Source: CAINVV01 sp964528535 (GTDB lineage Bacteria; Bacteroidota; Bacteroidia; Bacteroidales; Prolixibacteraceae). From it: a DNA stretch of 64,000 nt. Every line of letters begins with the position of its first letter. Position 1 is the stretch's first letter. The DNA lies in the NCBI GenBank assembly GCA_964528535.1, contig CAZGSQ010000004.1, positions 8,878 to 72,877 on the forward strand, in the 5' to 3' direction. Position numbers and translations under genes: made by a program. The notes below the pieces were generated by a model. It ran no database searches, had not been told where the DNA came from, and saw nothing but the letters and a program-made list of their open reading frames with translations. Shown piece after piece: positions 53,630 through 61,853 of this stretch.

Positions 53630-54901
53630 ATGAAAAAATTTAATGTAAATGTCAATTCCGAAATCGGGGAGTTGGAGGGAGTGATCCTTCATAGTCCGGG
53701 ACCTGAGGTTGAAAATATGACTCCCGAAAATGCAGAACGGGCCTTGTACAGCGACATTCTCAATCTGTCTGTGGCATCCAGAGAGTACTTTGAATTGAAA
53801 GAGGTACTAAAAAAGGTGACCAAGACGCTCGAAGTCAAGCATCTACTTGCCGAGACACTCTACAACGATCTGTCCAAAGGGTCCTTGGTAAGGAGCATAT
53901 GTGAACAGGAGGGAGCACTTGAAGAGATGGAACATTTGTTAACGATGACTCCTGAAATATTGTCAGAACAATTGATCGAAGGAGTGGTCTTGAAGCGTGA
54001 CAACCTTACAAAATTCCTGAGCAAGGAGCGTTATTCCATGCGGCCACTCCACAATTTCCTCTTTACCAGAGATTCGGCCATAACCCTTTGGGATGAGGTA
54101 CTGATTGGGAAAATGGCAAGCAAGGTACGGGAACGGGAGTCATTCATCATGGAGACGATTTTTAGGGACCATCCCTCCTTTGGTGTGAAAACCATTAATC
54201 CTGATAGAGTTGCGGGAGGACGTTCCCTATTTCGGAATGCCACCATCGAAGGTGGAGATGTGGAGATAGCCAACGGTCAGATAATCGTGGTAGGCAGCGG
54301 TGCCAGGACTTCCACAGAAGGAATCGACTTGCTGTGCGAGATCATCAAAGAGAAGAAGGAGGGGACCAAATACCTGGTCGTGCAAGAACTTCCTATGACT
54401 CCAGAGTCGTTTATCCACCTCGACATGACCTTCACCTTCCTCGACAAGAATGCCTGTTTGGTTTACGAACCCTTGATTACCAGAAAGACAAAGTACCATA
54501 CCATCAAGATTACAATAGACAACGGGAGAGTAACCTCCATCAAAGAGGAAAACAGCTTGCTGAAAGCCCTTGAGCATTGTGGCATGGAGCTAAAGCCGAT
54601 CAATTGCGGAGGCCATGGCGACCCTTGGACCATGGAGCGCGAACAGTGGCACAGCGGGGCTAATTTTTTCGCGATAGCTCCTGGTAAAGTAATTGGTTAT
54701 GAGCGAAATGAAAAGACACTGGAGGAGATGAACAAGAATGGGTTCGCAATTCTAAAGGCCATGGATGTGATCGAAAACAGGGTGGATATTGACGGTTACG
54801 AGCGGGCCGTCATCACCATAGCCGGTTCTGAATTGGCAAGGGGTGGAGGTGGAGCAAGGTGCATGACCATGCCATTCAAACGGAAGGAAGTCAATTGGTA
54901 A
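53630..54901 (+). CDS. Arginine deiminase family protein
   Basis: 423 residues with the guanidino-modifying (pentein) fold. D148 (LFTRDSA), E207 (IEGGD), H263 (FIHLDM), D265 and the nucleophile C411 (GGARCMTM) match the catalytic set of arginine deiminases. It would convert arginine to citrulline and ammonia, but other pentein activities are possible. No ornithine carbamoyltransferase or carbamate kinase gene is adjacent. The SpoU-type gene begins 5 bp after the stop. Confidence 0.85.
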   Translation: MKKFNVNVNSEIGELEGVILHSPGPEVENMTPENAERALYSDILNLSVASREYFELKEVLKKVTKTLEVKHLLAETLYNDLSKGSLVRSICEQEGALEEMEHLLTMTPEILSEQLIEGVVLKRDNLTKFLSKERYSMRPLHNFLFTRDSAITLWDEVLIGKMASKVRERESFIMETIFRDHPSFGVKTINPDRVAGGRSLFRNATIEGGDVEIANGQIIVVGSGARTSTEGIDLLCEIIKEKKEGTKYLVVQELPMTPESFIHLDMTFTFLDKNACLVYEPLITRKTKYHTIKITIDNGRVTSIKEENSLLKALEHCGMELKPINCGGHGDPWTMEREQWHSGANFFAIAPGKVIGYERNEKTLEEMNKNGFAILKAMDVIENRVDIDGYERAVITIAGSELARGGGGARCMTMPFKRKEVNW

Positions 54902-54906
54902 GCTGT

Positions 54907-55437
54907 ATGAGAAAACTTGAAAATAGCGAGCTTCCCAGACCTAGTGCCGCTGAGTTTCAAAATTTGGAAAAGATTCCCCTGGTAGTTGTGCTCGACAATG
55001 TCCGCAGTTGTCACAACATTGGCTCTGTCTTCCGCACCTCCGATGCATTGCTGGCAGAGAAAATTTACCTCTGCGGAATTTCCTCCACACCACCCGACAA
55101 GGAGATCAGAAAGACCGCTCTGGGAGCCGAAAATACGGTGCCTTGGGAATATGTTGTTTCCACCTCCGCACTCCTTCTCAGGCTGAGAAACCAAGGTTAC
55201 ACGCTTGTTGCGGTTGAACAGGTAGAAAATAGCAGGAGTCTTGCCGATTATCTCCCACCTTTCAACGCCAAATTGGCATTAGTTTTTGGCAATGAAGTAA
55301 AAGGGGTCCAGCAGGAGGTAGTCGATCAGTGTGACCTGGCACTGGAGATCCCCCAATTTGGCACAAAACATTCATTCAACATTTCTGTGAGCGTGGGAAT
55401 TGTGTTGTGGGATCTTTTCAATAAGCTGAAGAAGTGA
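54907..55437 (+). CDS. TrmH/SpoU-family RNA 2'-O-methyltransferase
   Basis: 176 residues from ATG 54907 (MRKLENSELPRP). SpoU motifs: motif 1 (VLDNVRSCHNIGSVFRTSDA), motif 2 (ALVFGNEVKGV) and motif 3 (LEIPQFGTKHSFNISVSVGIVLWD) with the trefoil-knot residues. The substrate, tRNA or rRNA, is not determined. The stop TGA lies inside the first unit of a 9-bp repeat. Five bases separate it from the deiminase gene, so they form an operon. Confidence 0.9.
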   Translation: MRKLENSELPRPSAAEFQNLEKIPLVVVLDNVRSCHNIGSVFRTSDALLAEKIYLCGISSTPPDKEIRKTALGAENTVPWEYVVSTSALLLRLRNQGYTLVAVEQVENSRSLADYLPPFNAKLALVFGNEVKGVQQEVVDQCDLALEIPQFGTKHSFNISVSVGIVLWDLFNKLKK

Positions 55438-55449
55438 CTAAGGTGACTA
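55432..55449 (+). repeat. AAGTGACTA repeat (2 units) at the SpoU stop
   Basis: AAGTGACTA and AGGTGACTA, overlapping the TGA stop at 55435-55437. Confidence 0.8.
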
Positions 55450-55455
55450 AAATTT

Positions 55456-56325
55456 TTAGAGGAGCACCAGACTTAATTCAAGTTTTCTGTTAATCTTTTC
55501 GATCAACTGGAAACTTCTGGCCTCCGCACTCAAACCCTCTTTGTGGCAATTTTTTCTTGTGATGGCCTCAGAAAAAATGGAAATTTGTTTCAAAAGTAGC
55601 TCCTCTTCAAGTTCGAGACTCTTTTCAATACTTCCAGCGAAAGATGAATTATAGTTGTTGTAATCTCTTAAATTGCAATGAATTAACCCTTTTGTGGAAT
55701 GAATTGACAAGAGATGCTCTTTTTTTCCGTCTGTAAAGGAAAGGGTCAGATTGGCCGCCGAGCCATTGTTGAAATTCAAGTGAATGTTCACCACGTCAGG
55801 TTGGTAGTCGGAATTTGGAATGGAGCACACACTCATCCTTGAAGGTTCGGCATCGACCATTCGAAGAACCATCAGCAGATTGTCGTACATCATTTCCTGA
55901 AGTTTATACGGTTTGCCTGGTGCAAAATGTTTTATATCAATTAGTTGAGCATCATAGGTTTTGGTGTTAAACTCAGAAAGGGATGGATGAACAAGCAAGT
56001 CGTTACGAATGCGTATGGATGTATTCCCCTCTTCGGCCAGCCGGATGAGATTTGTTCTTTCAGGGGATGTCATCTCCTGTTTTCCTGGTAAGAAGAGATG
56101 GCATCCATTTCGTACCAGGGCTGACAAAAAATCGAAAGAGGTGAAATTGCTGTCGAGGACGGCTACGAAGTTACACTGGGAATTAAGTATATCGTCCAAA
56201 TTACGGGAGAATTGCCCAATCGAACCGTCGACGACAACTTCCCACTTCACCAATCTGATCTTGCGAAGTGAGTCGAGCAGAATTTTATCCGGCTCCCCGG
56301 GACAAACGATTGCGGCATGTAACAT
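55456..56325 (-). CDS. Degenerate Gfo/Idh/MocA-like protein
   Basis: 289 residues. The layout resembles Gfo/Idh/MocA oxidoreductases: a NADH-domain part (CNFVAVLDSNFTSFDFLSALVRNGCHLFLPGKQEMTS, corresponding to the post-Rossmann EKP region) and a C-terminal helical end (QISIFSEAITRK). However the N-terminal Rossmann GxGxxG is not present and the EKP lysine is replaced (FLPGKQ). It may be a non-enzymatic relative. Convergent with the SpoU gene, divergent from pcm. Confidence 0.55.
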   Translation of the reverse strand: MLHAAIVCPGEPDKILLDSLRKIRLVKWEVVVDGSIGQFSRNLDDILNSQCNFVAVLDSNFTSFDFLSALVRNGCHLFLPGKQEMTSPERTNLIRLAEEGNTSIRIRNDLLVHPSLSEFNTKTYDAQLIDIKHFAPGKPYKLQEMMYDNLLMVLRMVDAEPSRMSVCSIPNSDYQPDVVNIHLNFNNGSAANLTLSFTDGKKEHLLSIHSTKGLIHCNLRDYNNYNSSFAGSIEKSLELEEELLLKQISIFSEAITRKNCHKEGLSAEARSFQLIEKINRKLELSLVLL

Positions 56326-56483
56326 GTTGTCGTAAATGTAGTTTTTTACTATCTTTCAACAACTTCCGTGTGGTTTTAGTTATCAACTTTTGCATGTTTA
56401 TAATTCTTTCCAGGAGCTGGCCAAAGTCTCTGGCTCGAATAATCCACAATTTGAGAAAATTTTACCTCCATTTGTTTCACCTG

Positions 56484-56513
56484 TTGAAAAACCCGGGGAG
56501 AATGGTATTTTTG
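56484..56513 (+). promoter_or_regulatory. pcm promoter
   Basis: TTG at 56484-56486, 19 bp, TATTTTTG at 56506-56513. It lies inside a longer open frame and gives a leader of about 20 nt before TTG 56540. Confidence 0.6.
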
Positions 56514-56539
56514 CAGGGGAATCACAAATAATTTTTCAA

Positions 56540-57193
56540 TTGGAAGATACCTTTAAGCACAAGGGACTGCGCAAGAAACTTGTCGATGACATCCGTAGAA
56601 AGGGTATCAGCGACGAGGCCGTACTGAAGGCGATCAGTGTCGTTCCACGACATCTTTTTATGGACAACAGCTTCGGTGGTTTTGCCTATGTTGACAAGGC
56701 ATTCCCAATTGCTGCCGGACAAACGATTTCGCAGCCATTCACTGTCGCTTTTCAAACAGAGGTACTGAAAATCAAAAAATTGGAACGAGTGCTTGAAGTT
56801 GGGACCGGTTCGGGATACCAGGCGGCCGTCTTGTGCGAAATGGGTGCGACCCTGTTTACCATCGAACGGCAAAGACCCCTTTTCGATTTTGCCAGGACGC
56901 TCCTGCCGAAATTGGGTTATTCCCCCCAGTTTTTCTATGGAGACGGTTACCTGGGACTGCCAACCTACGGGCCATTCGATAAAATCATTGTCACGGCAGG
57001 TGCTTCTGCCATCCCTCCATTGCTCAAGCAACAGCTGGTGGTGGGTGGACGAATGGTGATTCCGGTTGGCGACACCCATCACCAGATCATGAAAATCATC
57101 ACCAGAAAAACCGAAAACGAATATACGGAGGTTGAGGCCGGCAACTTCGTTTTCGTCCCAATGCTGCCGGGAATAGCCGATCAAAACAGGTAA
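56540..57193 (+). CDS. pcm: Protein-L-isoaspartate O-methyltransferase
   Basis: 217 residues from TTG 56540 (LEDTFKHKGLRKKLV), the usual length of Pcm. The alternative ATG at 56390 would add 50 residues that are not Pcm-like and would place the -7 box inside the coding region. SAM motif I is LEVGTGSGYQAAVL; motifs VVPRHLFMD and the final PMLPGIA-type end are conserved. It repairs damaged aspartate residues in proteins. It is followed 71 bp later by the MBL-fold gene. Confidence 0.88.
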   Translation: MEDTFKHKGLRKKLVDDIRRKGISDEAVLKAISVVPRHLFMDNSFGGFAYVDKAFPIAAGQTISQPFTVAFQTEVLKIKKLERVLEVGTGSGYQAAVLCEMGATLFTIERQRPLFDFARTLLPKLGYSPQFFYGDGYLGLPTYGPFDKIIVTAGASAIPPLLKQQLVVGGRMVIPVGDTHHQIMKIITRKTENEYTEVEAGNFVFVPMLPGIADQNR

Positions 57194-57228
57194 CTAATAT
57201 TTGTAATGCTTTGAAAATCAAATTTATG

Positions 57229-57255
57229 TAATTCATAATTTGTTATTCGTAATTT
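57229..57255 (+). repeat. ATTCG-type repeat before the MBL-fold gene
   Basis: TAATTCATAATTTGTTATTCGTAATTT, an inverted-orientation member of the AATTACGAAT family seen at 46724 and 19575. Confidence 0.6.
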
Positions 57256-57264
57256 ATTTTGCAA

Positions 57265-57903
57265 ATGATCCAAATTAAAAAGTTCACATTTAACCCGGTG
57301 GCAGTAAATGGATACCTTCTCTGGGATGAAACAGGTGAAGCTATCCTCATAGATCCGGCTTGTTACTACAGTGATGAGCAGGATGAGATCAATCAATTTG
57401 TATCCGGCCATCAGCTTACGATAGTTCGTCTTTTGAATACACACGGACATTTTGACCATTTGATGGGAAATGGTTTTGTTGCGGAAAAATGGAAGCTAAA
57501 CTCGGGAATTCATCGGGAAGATGCTCCAATGCTGGGGCTGGCCAGTCAACATGCACAACGCTTCGGCATCACCATGTCAAATCCTGAAACCGATGTGGAT
57601 TACCTCTCTGATGGCGAGACCATAGCTTTTGGCCATTCGGCGTTGAAGGTAATTCATGTGCCGGGTCATTCACCCGGCAGTGTAGCTTTTTATGGTGAAG
57701 ATGACCAAATCGTGGTAGTTGGCGATATTCTCTTTCAGGGTTCCATCGGAAGGACCGACCTTCCTGGAGGCAATCATTCACAGTTGATTGCAGGAATCAA
57801 GCAAAAACTTTTGACCTTAGATGACAAGGTTATCGTATATTCCGGCCATGGAAACGAAACAACCATTGGGACGGAACGAAGATTGAATCCTTTTCTGAAA
57901 TAA
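57265..57903 (+). CDS. Metallo-beta-lactamase-fold hydrolase (glyoxalase II-like)
   Basis: 212 residues from ATG 57265. The zinc motif H60-G-H62-x-D64-H65 (THGHFDHL), and downstream VPGHSPGS and GDILFQGSIGRTD, are the glyoxalase II-like pattern. It would hydrolyse a thioester or similar ester in the cytoplasm; no substrate is proved. The C-terminal YSGHGNETTIG provides the last ligand. The stop is followed immediately by the 9-bp repeat. Confidence 0.9.
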   Translation: MIQIKKFTFNPVAVNGYLLWDETGEAILIDPACYYSDEQDEINQFVSGHQLTIVRLLNTHGHFDHLMGNGFVAEKWKLNSGIHREDAPMLGLASQHAQRFGITMSNPETDVDYLSDGETIAFGHSALKVIHVPGHSPGSVAFYGEDDQIVVVGDILFQGSIGRTDLPGGNHSQLIAGIKQKLLTLDDKVIVYSGHGNETTIGTERRLNPFLK

Positions 57904-57919
57904 GTGACTAAAGTGACCA
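57902..57919 (+). repeat. AAGTGACTA repeat (2 units) after the MBL-fold gene
   Basis: AAGTGACTA and AAGTGACCA directly following the TAA. It is complementary to 58022-58030, about 100 nt later. Confidence 0.85.
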
Positions 57920-58021
57920 AAGTATTTGTTGCTTCAGATCGTTTTTGTTATTTTTCTTGCCTGTTGAATTGTTTCCATGCATCCGTTTTATGAATTCCTA
58001 ACTCTTTGTTATTTAATATTT

Positions 58022-58069
58022 TAGTCACTTTAGATCACCTTAGTCGCTTAAGATCACTTTAGTTCACTC
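58022..58069 (+). repeat. Reverse-oriented TAGTCACTT repeat block before gcvP
   Basis: Five units of 9-10 bp: TAGTCACTT, TAGATCACCT, TAGTCGCTT, AAGATCACTT, TAGTTCACTC. It is the complement of the AAGTGACTA family and ends 30 bp before the gcvP ATG. Confidence 0.85.
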
Positions 58070-58099
58070 TTACATAAAAATCCAAATACACCCAAGAAA

Positions 58100-60967
58100 A
58101 TGGCCATCGACAAATTTGTTAACCGTCACATAGGTCCACGAGACAAAGATATCCGCGAAATGCTTGAAGTTATTGGTGTTTCTTCATTGGAAGAGCTGAT
58201 TGACCAGACCATTCCATCAGCCATCAGGCTAAAAAAACCACTCAATCTGCCCAATGGCCTGACCGAACGGGAGTATTACCGCCGAATTCTGCACCTGGCT
58301 TCCAGGAACAAAGTTTTCAATACATACATAGGAATGGGTTGGTACGATACCATTACTCCAGCAGTCATACTTCGGAATATTCTGGAAAACCCGGTTTGGT
58401 ATACCTCTTATACCCCTTATCAGGCTGAAATTTCGCAGGGGAGGCTCGAGGCATTGCTTAATTTTCAGACCATGGTGTGTGAGATGACTTCTATGCCACT
58501 GGCCAATGCCTCTTTGCTGGATGAAGCCACCGCAGCTGCAGAGGCACTTCACATGATGTTTGCCCTTCGTTCAAGGGCCCAGGAAAAGGCAGGAGCAAAT
58601 GTCTGCTTTGTGGATGAAAAGATCTGGCCCCAGACATTGGATGTGTTGTTTACGCGCGCCGAACCACTCGGCATCGAGATCGAAGTTGGTGATTTCAAGG
58701 AGGCTGCTCTCAGCGAGAAATGGTTTGGAGCAATCGTTCAATATCCCAATTCAGATGGTGTAATTTTTGATTACGAGGAATTTGCGAAGATGATTCACCT
58801 GGGTGGTGCCAAGATTGCAGTGGCAGCCGACCTCCTTTCATTGGCACTTCTTACACCTCCCGGCGAGTGGGGGGCAGATATAGTCTTTGGTTCCACACAG
58901 CGGTTTGGCGTTCCCATGGGGTATGGTGGTCCATCCGCTGCATTTTTCGCAACACTCGAAGCTTACAAGCGCGACCTTCCCGGTAGGATCATCGGCGTCT
59001 CAAAGGATGCTGGTGGAAAGCCTGCTTTAAGACTGGCTCTTCAGACCAGGGAGCAACACATCAAAAGGGAGAAGGCAACCTCTAACATCTGTACTTCGCA
59101 AGGATTATTGGCAACGATGGCCGGTATGTATGCCACTTACCATGGTCCGGAAGGTATCCGTAACATTGCTGAGCGGGTTCACAGCATTGCCGTACTCATT
59201 GCAGGAGAGGTTGGCAAACTTGGATATGCCTGTGACACAACCGGTTTTTTTGATACGCTGAAAATTACGCTGCCGCGTCATGTTAAGAAGGAAGACATCG
59301 AGTGGTTGTCTGTCGCACTGGAGATGAATTTCAGGTATTTTGAACAGGGAGAGGTTGGAATCAGTATCGATGAAACCACCAACCTTGAAGATATCAACTG
59401 GATTTTAGAGGTATTTGCAAAGGCTGCCAACAAGGTTGTTCCGTGCCTGGGCAGAATTCCCGAACTTAGCAGCATTTCTGCACATTTCAGCAGGAAATCC
59501 ACTTTCCTGAAGCAAGAGGTCTTCAGTCGCTATCGTTCAGAAACAGAGATGGCACGGTACATCAAAAGACTGGAGAAGAAAGATATTTCATTGGTGCATT
59601 CCATGATTTCTCTTGGATCGTGCACCATGAAACTCAATGCAGCAACCGAGATGCTTCCGCTTAGCTGGATTGAATTCAACGGCATTCATCCCTATGTGCC
59701 CAAAAATCAGGCAATGGGTTACCACGAAATGATGGAAGAGATGCGACGTGATCTCGCTGAGATTACGGGGTTTGCCGATATTTCGTTTCAGCCAAATTCG
59801 GGTGCAGCCGGAGAGTATGCCGGGTTACTCGTGATCCGTGATTACCACAAAAGCAGGGGAGAGGGTCACCGGGATGTGGTTTTAATTCCGTCATCGGCGC
59901 ATGGAACCAATCCGGCAAGTGCTGTAATGGCAGGTAACAAAGTGGTGGTGGTAGGTTGCGACGACAATGGAAATATCAACGTAGATGAACTTAAAGCGAA
60001 AGCAGAAGAACACAGAGACCATCTTGCAGGCTTCATGGTCACTTATCCATCTACCCATGGGGTATTCGAAGCCTCCATCGTAGAGATGTGCGACGTCATT
60101 CACCAAAATGGCGGGCAAGTCTACATGGACGGTGCCAACATGAATGCCCAGGTTGGACTCACCAATCCTTTCAGAATCGGTGCAGATGTTTGCCACCTTA
60201 ATCTTCACAAGACTTTTGCCATCCCACATGGTGGTGGTGGTCCGGGGGTCGGACCGATCGGTGTTGCAAAACACCTTGTTGAGTTTCTTCCTTCCCATCC
60301 TGTAATGAACAATGGTCATATTGGCATTCATGCGGTTTCGGCAGCTCCTTGGGGAAGTGCTTCAGTCCTTCCAATCACTTACGGCTACATCAAGATGCTT
60401 GGAGCAGACGGTTTGACAGAAGCCACCAAAATTGCGATTCTGAATGCCAATTATATAGCGGCCAGGCTCAAAGACAATTTTGGCATCCTCTATACAGGTG
60501 CAAATGGCCGGGTGGCCCACGAGATGATTTTGGAGTGCCGTCACCTGAAGGGTGGTGCAGATATTTCGGAGACGGATATCGCCAAGCGCCTGATGGATTA
60601 CGGATTCCATGCTCCAACCCTCTCTTTCCCGGTGCATGGCACACTCATGGTCGAACCCACCGAAAGCGAATCGAAGGAAGAGTTGGATCGTTTCGTGGAT
60701 GCCATGAATGGTATCTTTGCTGAGATCAAGGAGATTGAAACGGGTGCTGCTGATCCGGCCGACAATGTGCTAAAAAATGCACCGCACACACCGGAGGTGC
60801 TCACTGCCAACGAATGGAACCACTCCTATTCCAGGGAGAAAGCGTGTTATCCACTTGCCTGGCTGAAGGATAATAAATTCTGGGTACCTGTTGGCAGGGT
60901 CGACAATGCCTATGGCGACAGAAACCTTTTTTGTACTTGCGAACCACTCGAGAGCTATGTAAAATAA
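58100..60967 (+). CDS. gcvP: Glycine dehydrogenase (glycine cleavage P protein), single chain
   Basis: 955 residues, the length of fused P-proteins. The PLP lysine is K704 in LNLHKTFAIPHGGGGPG; GTNPASAVMAG and MVTYPSTHGVFE are further PLP-fold motifs. It decarboxylates glycine and passes the aminomethyl group to the H protein; gcvT and gcvH are not in this window. It is 7 bp upstream of ispE on the same strand. No glycine riboswitch is evident in the 196-bp upstream gap. Confidence 0.98.
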   Translation: MAIDKFVNRHIGPRDKDIREMLEVIGVSSLEELIDQTIPSAIRLKKPLNLPNGLTEREYYRRILHLASRNKVFNTYIGMGWYDTITPAVILRNILENPVWYTSYTPYQAEISQGRLEALLNFQTMVCEMTSMPLANASLLDEATAAAEALHMMFALRSRAQEKAGANVCFVDEKIWPQTLDVLFTRAEPLGIEIEVGDFKEAALSEKWFGAIVQYPNSDGVIFDYEEFAKMIHLGGAKIAVAADLLSLALLTPPGEWGADIVFGSTQRFGVPMGYGGPSAAFFATLEAYKRDLPGRIIGVSKDAGGKPALRLALQTREQHIKREKATSNICTSQGLLATMAGMYATYHGPEGIRNIAERVHSIAVLIAGEVGKLGYACDTTGFFDTLKITLPRHVKKEDIEWLSVALEMNFRYFEQGEVGISIDETTNLEDINWILEVFAKAANKVVPCLGRIPELSSISAHFSRKSTFLKQEVFSRYRSETEMARYIKRLEKKDISLVHSMISLGSCTMKLNAATEMLPLSWIEFNGIHPYVPKNQAMGYHEMMEEMRRDLAEITGFADISFQPNSGAAGEYAGLLVIRDYHKSRGEGHRDVVLIPSSAHGTNPASAVMAGNKVVVVGCDDNGNINVDELKAKAEEHRDHLAGFMVTYPSTHGVFEASIVEMCDVIHQNGGQVYMDGANMNAQVGLTNPFRIGADVCHLNLHKTFAIPHGGGGPGVGPIGVAKHLVEFLPSHPVMNNGHIGIHAVSAAPWGSASVLPITYGYIKMLGADGLTEATKIAILNANYIAARLKDNFGILYTGANGRVAHEMILECRHLKGGADISETDIAKRLMDYGFHAPTLSFPVHGTLMVEPTESESKEELDRFVDAMNGIFAEIKEIETGAADPADNVLKNAPHTPEVLTANEWNHSYSREKACYPLAWLKDNKFWVPVGRVDNAYGDRNLFCTCEPLESYVK

Positions 60968-60974
60968 TTTAGGA

Positions 60975-61796
60975 ATGGTCGTCTTCCCAAATGCCAAAAT
61001 CAATATTGGTCTGAACATTCTTCGCAAACGCAAGGATGGATACCACGATCTTGAAACGCTCTTTTATCCCATTGGATTGAAAGATGCGCTGGAATACGTT
61101 GTCAATGGGAAGAATAGGCTCAATTTTAACAGCAGCGGTTTGAATCTCGGCATCGATCCAGAACAAAACATCGTCGCAAAGGCTTACAGGATGCTTCAGG
61201 AGGATCACCAGCTTCCCGGACTGGATATTCATCTTCACAAGGCAATCCCATTTGGTGCCGGACTCGGAGGAGGTTCATCCGATGCAGCTTTTTTCCTGAA
61301 ATCACTGAACGAATACCTTGGGTTGAATATTTCTGACGAAAAATTAAAAACCCTGACGGGAAGGCTCGGGGCGGATTGTACCTTTTTCCTTGAGAACAGG
61401 CCTGCCATGGCCACTGGAACAGGTGACAAGCTGTCGGCTATTGATCTGAATCTTAAGGGCTATCATCTCTTGTTGGTAAAACCTCCATTTGGCGTTGATA
61501 CAAAAACTGCCTATGCTGGAATTGTACCCCAGGAGTCAGCTGCTGATTTTAAAACGATGATCTTGTCGGGAGTTGCGAATTGGGAAGGTCAAATTAAGAA
61601 TGATTTTGAACCATCCCTCTTTGGGCAATTTCCCGGGCTCTCTCTACTCAAGAACAGCCTCACGGCGATGGGAGCAAGTTATGTCTCGATGTCGGGAAGT
61701 GGATCCTCAATTTATGGGCTTTTCAAGAGCAAACCTACCGTGAAAGCATCCGATTTCCCATTGGATTATTTTATCTGGCAGGAAGAACTAACCTGA
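60975..61796 (+). CDS. ispE: 4-diphosphocytidyl-2-C-methyl-D-erythritol kinase
   Basis: 273 residues, GHMP kinase superfamily. N-terminal FPNAKINIGLNIL, the ATP loop PFGAGLGGGSSDAAF (about 91-105) and the third motif SMSGSGSSIYGLF (about 237-249) are diagnostic. It is the fourth step of the MEP pathway for isoprenoid precursors. It follows gcvP closely, so it is co-transcribed. Confidence 0.95.
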   Translation: MVVFPNAKINIGLNILRKRKDGYHDLETLFYPIGLKDALEYVVNGKNRLNFNSSGLNLGIDPEQNIVAKAYRMLQEDHQLPGLDIHLHKAIPFGAGLGGGSSDAAFFLKSLNEYLGLNISDEKLKTLTGRLGADCTFFLENRPAMATGTGDKLSAIDLNLKGYHLLLVKPPFGVDTKTAYAGIVPQESAADFKTMILSGVANWEGQIKNDFEPSLFGQFPGLSLLKNSLTAMGASYVSMSGSGSSIYGLFKSKPTVKASDFPLDYFIWQEELT

Positions 61797-61836
61797 AACA
61801 GAAAAGGATGCCATTGAGCATCCTTTTCTGTTTTCT
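61797..61836. terminator. Bidirectional terminator between ispE and ppiD
   Basis: Perfect 15-bp stem (61797-61811 with 61818-61832), 6-nt loop, A and T runs on both sides. It starts at the base after the ispE stop. Confidence 0.9.
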
Positions 61837-61853
61837 AACCTATATTTTGTTGA

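Noticed and set aside
52834..58069. CRISPR array from AAGTGACTA units
   Set aside because: Units are 9 bp, directly abutting, in both orientations, with no spacers and no cas genes.
57904..58099. Glycine riboswitch upstream of gcvP
   Set aside because: No tandem aptamer with the typical GGAGAG-type conserved core is visible; the gap is repeat-rich and AT-rich instead.
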